Origin: an uncultured Bacilli bacterium
GTDB taxonomy: Bacteria; Bacillota_I; Bacilli_A; RF39; UBA660
NCBI GenBank assembly: GCA_947632375.1
Contig: CANRPF010000012.1
Coordinates: forward strand, 1 to 44,665
DNA: 44,665 nucleotides
Direction: 5' to 3'
Shown one piece after another: positions 16,520 to 25,000 of this stretch (position 1 is the stretch's first letter; every line of letters begins with the position of its first letter). The translations under genes and the position numbers were made by a program. Under the pieces are notes generated by a model, which was not told the DNA's origin, did no database searches, and saw only the letters and a list, made by a program, of their open reading frames with translations.

Positions 16520-18827
16520 ATATATTCTTCTTAAATTGTGAATTATATAATTCTGCATAAAAGCCATTTTTCTTCATTAAATCATCATGATTTCCTTGTT
16601 CTATTATATTACCTTCATTCATAACAAGAATAATATCTGCATTTTTAATAGTAGAAAGTCTATGTGCAATAATAAATGAAGTTTTTCCATCTGTTAATTT
16701 ATCCATAGCTTTTTGAACTAATTCTTCAGTTCTAGTATCTACACTACTAGTAGCTTCATCTAATATCAAAAATGGAGCATTTTCTATCATACCACGTGCT
16801 ATAGTCAAAAGTTGTTTTTGACCAGCAGAAATACTTTCATTATCTCTTAATTCATAATCTAATCCATTTGGTAATGACTTTATAAAATGATCTACTCCTA
16901 CTACTTTACAAGCATTCATTATATCTTCATCTGAAACATTTTCTTTATTATATTTTATATTATCTCTTATAGTACCATTAAATAACCAAGTATCTTGTAA
17001 TACCATTATAAATAATCTATGAATATTTTCTCTAGTTAAATCTTTTATAGAAACACCATCTATTTTAATATCACCAGAATTTATATCATAAAATTTCATA
17101 AGTAAATTTACTAATGTAGTTTTACCTGCACCTGTTGGTCCAACAATTGCAACTTTTTGACCACTTTTAACATTACAAGAGAAATCTTTAATAATTACTT
17201 TTTCATCATTATAACCAAATTTAACATGACTAAATTCTATATTTCCTTTTACTTTATCTTTATCTAAATATATATTTTCTTCTTCAAAAGGCATTTCTTC
17301 CTCTTCTAAGAATTCAAATACTCTTTCACTAGCGGCTGCTGTAGTTTGTAATGTACTCATTCCTTGAGCAATTTGAGAAAGAGGTCCAGAGAATAATCTA
17401 ATATAAATCATAAAAGCAACTATTACACCAAACGTAATACTATTTTTAGATACTAATATTGCACCGACAACACAAACTGCAACATAACTTAAATTACCAA
17501 TAAAATTCATCATAGGAGGCATTAATCCTGATAAGAATTGACTTTTCTTATTACATTCATATACTGATTCATTTAAAGAATCAAATTTTTCTAATGCTTC
17601 GTTTTCTCCATTATATACTTTAACTACGTTATGTGCTGAATATATTTCTTCAATATGACCATTTAATTTACCTAATTCTACTTGTCTTAAATCAAAGTAT
17701 TTTTGTGATTTAGATAATACAGCAAACATAAATATAAATCCAATTAAACTAGATAATATAGCAGTTATTGCCATTATATAGTTAGTTATAAACATCATTA
17801 ATATAGTTCCTAAAAATAATGTTAATGCACCTATTAATGAAGTTAAACTTTGTGATAAAGACATTCCAATAACATCAACATCATTAGTTATACGACTTAA
17901 TATATCTCCAAAAGTATTTGTATCAAAATATTTTAAAGGTAATTTATTAATTTTATGAGATATTTTTCTTCTTAAATCTCTAGCAAAGTTATTTGATACT
18001 GTTGCCATAATATAACTTTGAAAGAAATTAAAGAATGCACTTAATAAATATATAATTAATAAAAACGTTGCAATATTTTTTATCTTATTAAAATTCATTT
18101 TAGGTTCTATAATACTCATTATACTTTTTGGAACTTTATCTAATTTTTTATATATTTTATTTACATCACTATAATCTTTTATATCATTCATTATTTTAAG
18201 AAATTCTACCTGATCATAGCTATCTATAGTTTTATTTTTATATTTAATACTAGGTACTAATACTTTTTCTATATTAGTTGGTATACCATTTAAATCAATA
18301 TTATTACTTTTTATATTAGATAAATTTCTAATAAATTCTATTTTATCTTTTTTAGTTATCAATATATTATCTATTTTAGTATCTTCTAATATAATATTAA
18401 AAGTATTATCAGATAACTTACTAATTACTAAAATATCTTTACTATTTTCTTTTAATTTACTTAATATTTCTTTATCTTCTGAAGATACATCCTTAGAAGA
18501 CATTACTTTCTTAATAGTATCTTCATCTATTTTAAAATCAATTATACTATAATATTTCTTAATTAAACTCTCACTATCAAAATTACTTATAATAGTTTTA
18601 GATAAATCTTCTAATTTATTAGAATCAATAGCTAAACCATTACTAATTTCATCAGTTAAATCAGATAATTTATTAGGACCTATTATAGAAAATATAGAAG
18701 AAAATGTAGCAAGTACGATAGCAATTATTATAAAAGGTATAAAACTTTTTAAATAAGTAATTAATTTTTTTAAAGTAACTTTTAAATTTTTAGGTTTTTC
18801 AAAATTACGATTTCTACCATTACGCAT
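16518..18827 (-). CDS. ABC exporter subunit with a large extracytoplasmic insert
   Basis: 769 residues from ATG 18827; a TTG at 18833 is too close to AGGAGG. Type IV exporter half-transporter with TM region (about 20-490) and ATPase domain (about 525-765). The ATPase has Walker A GPTGAGKTT, Walker B FLILDEATSS with the catalytic Glu, and a deviating signature ISAGQ. Between TM1 and TM2 there is an extra segment of about 200 residues (45-245), polar and outside the membrane. Overlaps its partner gene upstream by 8 bases. With that partner it would form a heterodimer with one consensus and one degenerate ATP site. Substrate unknown. Confidence 0.93.
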   Translation of the reverse strand: MRNGRNRNFEKPKNLKVTLKKLITYLKSFIPFIIIAIVLATFSSIFSIIGPNKLSDLTDEISNGLAIDSNKLEDLSKTIISNFDSESLIKKYYSIIDFKIDEDTIKKVMSSKDVSSEDKEILSKLKENSKDILVISKLSDNTFNIILEDTKIDNILITKKDKIEFIRNLSNIKSNNIDLNGIPTNIEKVLVPSIKYKNKTIDSYDQVEFLKIMNDIKDYSDVNKIYKKLDKVPKSIMSIIEPKMNFNKIKNIATFLLIIYLLSAFFNFFQSYIMATVSNNFARDLRRKISHKINKLPLKYFDTNTFGDILSRITNDVDVIGMSLSQSLTSLIGALTLFLGTILMMFITNYIMAITAILSSLIGFIFMFAVLSKSQKYFDLRQVELGKLNGHIEEIYSAHNVVKVYNGENEALEKFDSLNESVYECNKKSQFLSGLMPPMMNFIGNLSYVAVCVVGAILVSKNSITFGVIVAFMIYIRLFSGPLSQIAQGMSTLQTTAAASERVFEFLEEEEMPFEEENIYLDKDKVKGNIEFSHVKFGYNDEKVIIKDFSCNVKSGQKVAIVGPTGAGKTTLVNLLMKFYDINSGDIKIDGVSIKDLTRENIHRLFIMVLQDTWLFNGTIRDNIKYNKENVSDEDIMNACKVVGVDHFIKSLPNGLDYELRDNESISAGQKQLLTIARGMIENAPFLILDEATSSVDTRTEELVQKAMDKLTDGKTSFIIAHRLSTIKNADIILVMNEGNIIEQGNHDDLMKKNGFYAELYNSQFKKNI

Positions 18828-20574
18828 TTTCAAGTTCCTCCTTTGATAATTGAGAATATGCTATCTCTTTATATACTTTACATTTTTTTAATAATTCTTT
18901 ATGAGTACCTATTCCAACACATTTACCATTATCTAAAACAACAATTTTATCTGCATTTAAAATAGTTCCTATTCTTTGTGCAACAATCATTAAAGTAGCA
19001 TCTTTAGTATATTTTTTTAAAGAGGATCTTAATTCATAATCTGTTTTATAATCTAAAGCAGAAAAAGAATCATCGAAAATATATATTTCAGGATTTTTAT
19101 AAATAGCTCTTGCTATAGAAAGTCTTTGTTTTTGACCACCAGAAATATTTGTACCATTTTGAGATATCATATAATCATATTTACCTTCCATTTTAGAAAC
19201 AAATTCACTAGCTTGTGCAACTTTAATACTATTTTCTAATCTATCTATATCAATACTATCTTTAGTTCCATAGCTAACATTATATTTAACACTACCATTA
19301 AACATAACTGCTTTTTGAGAAATATAACCTAATTTATCATATAAACTAGATAATTTATAATCTTTAACATTAACACCATCTACTAAAACTTCACCATCAG
19401 TTACATCATAAAATCTAGGTACTAAATTAATAAGAGTAGATTTACCAGATCCTGTTGAGCCTATAAATGCTATAGTTTCTCCTTTTAAAACTTTAAAAGA
19501 AATATCTTTAATAATATATTCTTCACTATCTGGATATTTAAATGAAACATTTTTAAACTCTACAGTTCCATCTTTATTATCTTCATTAGTAATATTACCA
19601 TCTTTAATCTTTAAAGGTGTTTCTAATACTTCATTTATACGACTTGCAGAAACACTTGCTCTTGGATACATAATAAATATCATTGCAATCATTAAAAATG
19701 ACATAATTACTTGCATAGCATAGCTAGAAAATACAACCATATTGCTAAAAGTAGTTATCTTTGATGAAAGATAAGAATTAGATATTAAATAAGCTCCAAC
19801 AAAATAAATTGATAAAGATAAAAAATTCATTATCATATACATAATAGGAGACATTACAGACATTGCTCTTTGATTAAATAATTGAGTATTAGTTAACTTA
19901 TTATTAGCTTCTTCAAATTTATCTTCTTGAAATTTTTCTGCATTAAATGCTCTAACTACTCTTAATCCTGTTAAATTTTCTCTAGTTATACCATTTATAT
20001 TATCAATTAATTTTTGAACTAATTTAAATTTAGGGAATACTAATACACTTAAAGTTGCAATAGTAGATAGTAAAATTAATACTGCAATACCTGTAATTAA
20101 ACTCCATTGCCAACTTTTATTTAATATTTTAAATACAGCCCATATTGCAGTAATTGGAGCTTTAATTATAGTTTGTAAACCCATAGAGAAAAACATTTGA
20201 ATATTAGTTATATCATTAGTTGTACGAGTTATTAAACTACTAGTTTTAAAATTCTTAATTTCTTCATCACTAAAACTTTGTACTTTTAAATATAACTTTC
20301 TTCTTAAATTCAAAGAAAAATTAGCAGAATTATAAGATATTAAATAACCAACTATAATAGCAGAAATTAAACTACCAAAAGCACAAGAAAGCATAATACC
20401 ACCATTATATAAAATTTCTTTAATTTGACTACCTTCACTTTGTACTAAAGTAGTTATTTTAGCCATATAATCAGGTAATTTTAAATCTAAAAATACTTGA
20501 AAAGCTATTAATAATACACTTATTATAACAATAAATACATTCTTTTTAGTTAAATTTTTTAATATTTTTGACAT
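18820..20574 (-). CDS. ABC exporter subunit, degenerate-Walker-B partner
   Basis: 584 residues, standard half-transporter length: six TM helices (about 15-310) and an ATPase domain (about 340-575) with Walker A GSTGSGKST and canonical signature ISGGQKQR. Walker B reads IYIFDDSFSALD, with Asp where the catalytic Glu should be, as in the non-catalytic site of heterodimers such as TM287/288 and BmrCD. The consensus site therefore pairs the DEATSS of the 769-residue subunit with the ISGGQ here. AAGGAA before the ATG; follows the MarR gene by one base. Confidence 0.93.
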   Translation of the reverse strand: MSKILKNLTKKNVFIVIISVLLIAFQVFLDLKLPDYMAKITTLVQSEGSQIKEILYNGGIMLSCAFGSLISAIIVGYLISYNSANFSLNLRRKLYLKVQSFSDEEIKNFKTSSLITRTTNDITNIQMFFSMGLQTIIKAPITAIWAVFKILNKSWQWSLITGIAVLILLSTIATLSVLVFPKFKLVQKLIDNINGITRENLTGLRVVRAFNAEKFQEDKFEEANNKLTNTQLFNQRAMSVMSPIMYMIMNFLSLSIYFVGAYLISNSYLSSKITTFSNMVVFSSYAMQVIMSFLMIAMIFIMYPRASVSASRINEVLETPLKIKDGNITNEDNKDGTVEFKNVSFKYPDSEEYIIKDISFKVLKGETIAFIGSTGSGKSTLINLVPRFYDVTDGEVLVDGVNVKDYKLSSLYDKLGYISQKAVMFNGSVKYNVSYGTKDSIDIDRLENSIKVAQASEFVSKMEGKYDYMISQNGTNISGGQKQRLSIARAIYKNPEIYIFDDSFSALDYKTDYELRSSLKKYTKDATLMIVAQRIGTILNADKIVVLDNGKCVGIGTHKELLKKCKVYKEIAYSQLSKEELENA

Positions 20575-20575
20575 A

Positions 20576-21022
20576 TTATTTCCTTTCTTTTAAATAATTT
20601 ATATTACTTTCTATTTTTTTCATTACACTTAAAAATATATTAAAATCATCTTTTTCTATTCCATTAAAAAATTGTTTAAAAACTTCTTGTTGTTTAAAAG
20701 CTAATAAAGATATTAATTCATCTGATTTAGAATCAATACTTAGTTTTTGATATCTTTTATCTTTATTATCTAAATAAATACTAATATATCCCTTTTTTAA
20801 AAGAGAAGATACTGCTTTAGAAACATAAGATTTTGAAAAACCTCTTATCTTAACTGCATCTTTAGCATTTAAACAACTTGGATTATTATAAAAAAATAAT
20901 AAAATATCAGCTTCACATTTAGAAATATCCATATTTTTAATATAATCTTCTATTACCCTATCATAATAATCACTAGCTATTTTAATAGTATATAATATTT
21001 TTAAAGTTCTATCTTTCTCCAT
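20576..21022 (-). CDS. MarR-family transcriptional regulator
   Basis: 148 residues, winged-helix fold: helices to about 40, the helix-turn-helix LNAKDAVKIRGFSKSYVSKA, then the wing GYISIYLDNKDKRYQ with the DxRxxxxxLT-like pattern, and a C-terminal dimerisation helix. First gene of the operon with the two ABC exporter genes. A perfect 8-bp inverted repeat lies just downstream of its promoter, so autorepression relieved by a ligand exported by the transporter is the simplest model (inference). AAGGGA precedes the ATG. Confidence 0.92.
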   Translation of the reverse strand: MEKDRTLKILYTIKIASDYYDRVIEDYIKNMDISKCEADILLFFYNNPSCLNAKDAVKIRGFSKSYVSKAVSSLLKKGYISIYLDNKDKRYQKLSIDSKSDELISLLAFKQQEVFKQFFNGIEKDDFNIFLSVMKKIESNINYLKERK

Positions 21023-21034
21023 ACAAATCCCTTA

Positions 21035-21058
21035 GAATAGTTCACACAGAAACTATTC
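21035..21058. promoter_or_regulatory. Probable MarR operator
   Basis: Inverted repeat GAATAGTT (21035-21042) and AACTATTC (21051-21058) with an 8-base spacer. It lies about 10 bases downstream of the -10 of the marR promoter, where a bound dimer would block transcription. The 24-base size fits a MarR dimer site. Confidence 0.65.
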
Positions 21059-21067
21059 GTAATATAA

Positions 21068-21096
21068 ATTATATAATTAAGAAATACTTAAGTCAA
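21068..21096 (-). promoter_or_regulatory. Promoter of the marR-ABC exporter operon
   Basis: Minus strand -35 TTGACT (21096-21091), 17-base spacer, -10 TATAAT (21073-21068). It is the closest to consensus of all promoters in the window. Confidence 0.85.
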
Positions 21097-21141
21097 TACA
21101 TAATATTTAAAAAAAATAATATAATTATAATGAGGTATAAA

Positions 21142-21585
21142 ATGAAAAAAATAAAAAAAATATTTTACTTATTTACTCCAATAATTCTAGGTTCAATAGT
21201 AGGATTAATAATAAAAAATCAAATAGATTATAGTATATTAAATAAACCACCACTATCTCCACCAAAAATACTATTTCCAATAATGTGGTCTATATTATAT
21301 ATATTAATGGGTTTATCTTATTATATATATATTAAAAATTCAAATAAAGAAAATAAATATTATTATATACAACTAATATTTAATCTAATATGGCCAATAC
21401 TATTTTTTATGCTAAAGAAAAGATTTCTATCTATTATATGGATACTTATATTAAATGCATTAATAGTAATAACAATATTATCATTTAAAAATAAAAGTAA
21501 AAAAGCAAGCTACATACTAATACCATACTTTTTATGGACATTATATGCAACTTACTTAAATATAGGAATATACTTACTAAATTAA
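21142..21585 (+). CDS. TspO/MBR family protein
   Basis: 147-residue integral membrane protein with five TM helices. Family features are KPPLSPPKILFPIMWSILY in loop 1 and TM2, a Trp/Pro motif NLIWPILFF, and PYFLWTLYATYLNIGI in TM5. Bacterial TspO proteins bind porphyrins and related ligands. I start at ATG 21142 because GAGGT lies 7 bases upstream; an ATG at 21130 would place that site inside the gene. Divergent from the marR operon with about 120 bases between them. Ends in its own terminator. Confidence 0.9.
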   Translation: MKKIKKIFYLFTPIILGSIVGLIIKNQIDYSILNKPPLSPPKILFPIMWSILYILMGLSYYIYIKNSNKENKYYYIQLIFNLIWPILFFMLKKRFLSIIWILILNALIVITILSFKNKSKKASYILIPYFLWTLYATYLNIGIYLLN

Positions 21586-21598
21586 GTATATTTTTTTT
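21568..21598 (+). terminator. Terminator of the tspO-like gene
   Basis: 9-bp stem (21568-21576 with 21583-21591), 6-base loop, followed by eight T up to 21598. The stop codon is in the distal arm. Confidence 0.85.
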
Positions 21599-21992
21599 AT
21601 AACTTAACCTTCATCATAATATTAAATACTCTTTTCAAATTCTCTTTCTTATCATGATTCATATCAATAAAATTCAAATGTAATTGATAACCACTATCAA
21701 AACTAAATAATAATTCTACTTTACCAGGTTTAAAATTAATAGCATGAGTAGATATAGAAACATAAGGAATAACATGAATTTTCTTATAATAAACTGCCAT
21801 AGGATCTCTATCAAATAAAATAATCTTATAATCAGTAAATAAAACATAATCCTTACTATTCTTATAAGCTAATATTATCTTTTCACCATTTAAAACATAT
21901 TCCTTAGTATAATCAGGAAGATCATCTTTATCAGTAATCTCTTTTTTAAAATCAAAATACTTTGTTAATTCTTTAAACTTTATATAAGCCAT
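21597..21992 (-). CDS. PH-domain protein of unknown function
   Basis: 131 residues. After a short helical N-terminus, residues 30-128 form a beta-rich domain typical of bacterial PH domains: GEKIILAYKNSKDYVLFTD, then KIILFDRDP, IHVIPYVSISTHAINF and VELLFSFDSGYQLHLNF, closing with a C-terminal helix. No TM segment. GAGGTAA lies before the ATG. Such small PH proteins are common in Firmicutes and lack an assigned role. Converges on the tspO-like gene. Confidence 0.75.
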   Translation of the reverse strand: MAYIKFKELTKYFDFKKEITDKDDLPDYTKEYVLNGEKIILAYKNSKDYVLFTDYKIILFDRDPMAVYYKKIHVIPYVSISTHAINFKPGKVELLFSFDSGYQLHLNFIDMNHDKKENLKRVFNIMMKVKL

Positions 21993-22040
21993 AATATTTA
22001 CCTCATAGTAATTTTAACACAATAAATAAATTACTAGAAG

Positions 22041-22071
22041 AAAAAAAGTTAAGACTTTACATCTTAACTTT
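22041..22071 (-). terminator. Terminator of the giant Ig-repeat protein gene
   Basis: Minus strand 10-bp stem (22062-22071 with 22045-22054), 7-base loop, then a run of T. It starts at the stop codon of the gene. Confidence 0.85.
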
Positions 22072-25000
22072 AAAATCTACTTAAACGAGCTAAAATTTTA
22101 TTCATCTCTATAGATAAAGTATTACTAACAGGTTCTACAATTTCAGAAGTAGCTATTTCACTAACTTCACTACTTGTAACTTCATCTGCTTCTGGAATAG
22201 TTTCTGTTTCTGAAGCAGGTGTTGCTTCTACTTCTTTATACAAAGCTTTTACACTTTGAATAGCTACACCAGCATAAGTATCTTCATAAACTTCCCATCC
22301 AGCAAATTCAAAACCTTCTCTAGCAGCAGGAGCTTCCATAGTAATGTCTACATCTCCTCTTCTGCCTTCAAATATAGATTCTACTTTAGTGTTAGTCTCA
22401 CGATTAGTAAAACCTTCACATTGAGTCATATCACAACTATATTTTGACCACCAAATTACTGATACTTTATCAAAATTCTTTTCTTTAATATATTCATTAA
22501 AATATCTATCATCTTGAGATGAAACTGTAATAGTATTTGCAGATTCTTTTCTTATAAGACTTCCTTCAGTAGATACTTCTTTCATATAAGGAAAAGCTTG
22601 ACTAGTATAATTAACACTATAAGCACTTGCTACTTCTGACTTAGATTGACTTGAAGCGTTTTCATCAGAATAAACAGGTTGTCCGTCTACTCCAACTTTA
22701 ACTGTATCTAAGTCTTTAACTAAATCAGCAGTTTGAATAGTAACAAAATAATTAGTTTTACCTCTATCATCAATATCAGTACTATTACTTATTCCCTCAA
22801 AATTATTTGCTTCATATAAACCTCTTGCAGTATATGAAACAGCTAAGTTTTCATCTTTTCCTACTACAATACCAGCTATAACAGCATTTGGTTCAGTATA
22901 TTTAATAGTATTACCTGAAATATCTAAAGATTCTTTTGTAGTACCTTTAAAATTCCAAATTTGAATACCACCTGTTGTCTCAACACCATGAATATGAACT
23001 TCATTAGCGTCATGTATTTGGATCGCTCCTACACCTTGATAAGAATTTGTTGATACTTTATATTCACCATTTTCAATAGTAGCATTATCTCCGGTAATAT
23101 TTAATGCAATTATACCATCAGTTGTAGCATTAACATTTTTTAATGTTACATTATTTCCTTCAATAGTAAGTTTACCTTGAATTTTTTCTTCAGCGTCACC
23201 TATTATTGTAACATCATTTGCCTTAATAGTTACATCTTCAGTAATAGTTGCTCCAGAAATATCAACTGTATCACCTGGTTGAACCATTTTTAAAGCTTCA
23301 GTTTTATTAGATTCTGCTGTTTTAGGATAAACATAAATAGTATATGTATGTTCATTATCTAATTCATCATAAACAGTAATTGTTTTAGTATAACTTTGAG
23401 CTCTATTAAAAATGTTTACTTGATGTCTATCAGTGTATGAACTATCTCCAACTATTTTATTTGCAACACCAATAGATGTGCCAGGAACATGTTCTTCTAC
23501 AGCTTTACCAACAGCTGTTTTATCTATATAAATACTTGCTTTATCATTATCTGGTGTTAAAACTGTTTCTTTACCATCTATCATAATGCTTAAGCTTGGT
23601 GCAGTTCTTTCAACTACAACTCCACCTTCACTAGATTTGATGTCAGCATTAGTAAGTTCTTCACCTTCATTACCAGCTGAATCTTCATAACCATAAACAC
23701 TAAGGTTAACTAAACCATCTTCTAATTTAGTTTCTTCTTTATTAAGATATATGTCAGCTTCATAACGTCCAGCATTATCGTTATACTTTAATTCTCCAGA
23801 AATTTCATGATTATTATTATCACTAATAGTAAATTTTGGATTATTTCTTATTTCTTCATTAAAATTAGCATATATACGAATTCTATTATTTGCATAATAT
23901 ACTGTTTTTCCATCTATCTTATCTTTTTTATCATTTCCACTTGAAACAATTCTTAAAGAATTTTCACTTATATCAGGTTTATCTCTATCGATTACTACAA
24001 TTCTGTTATTATTAGTTAATTTACCATAATCAACATAGTCTAATTTTTCACCACTAGAGATTACACCTTCAACGCCTAATTTATCTTTAATATTTGTTAT
24101 TTTAACAGAAATTTCTCCATCTTTTAAAGTTGTAGCTTCACTAACAGGATAGCTAGCTCCATATTTATATGTTCCGTTTTCTTCTGTTTTTGTAACATAT
24201 TTATCAGGAATAACTAACTCAGTTCCTTCGCTATCTTTTAAAGTGAATACAGGATTTTCTCCTAATTCTTCATCTACTACTATGTAAGGTAAAATATTTT
24301 TTTCCTCATTTGCATAGTAATATGTTTTACCATCTTTTACTATTTCTTTTACATTGGCCCATATTGTTGAAGCAGTCATTTTAACAGGAGTTGCATCAAT
24401 AGTAAATTCTAATGTACTTACATTTCCAACTCTATCTACAACAACAATTTTATATGTTCCTTCATCTTCATATGTCAAATTAGATTCCATAACTTTGTTT
24501 GGATCATAATTTGGGTTTACATCTTCAGTACCAAGTTCTACGTCATTTTTTGTAGCTGTAATTTTTGTTAAACTGCCATCAGTTATTTTTACAAAAACAG
24601 GTCCTCTATATGTTTCGCCGTTAACTACTGCCTCATCACTATTTAATAATGATCCTTTAGCAGCAATAACAGGTTTTTTATTATCTATGTAAACTTCAAT
24701 AGCTGATCCTTTTGCTTCGCCATCTCTTGTTTTTACATTTCCAGCTTTATCATAAGCAGTAATATATAATTTTAAATTATCAGAATTTTCAATACCTTCA
24801 ATACTTGCTAAGTCAAATGTTAAAGTTCCATCTTCTTTAGCTTCAACTGTAGTAGTTTTTTTAGTTATTGAATTGTAAATAGTCATATGACTATTATTTT
24901 TATCTGCTACATTTATAGATGTAGCGTAATTTGAATTACTTTCATCTTGTGAATTTACAATATTTCCATTACCAACATTTGTTCCGTTACTCCAAGTAAT

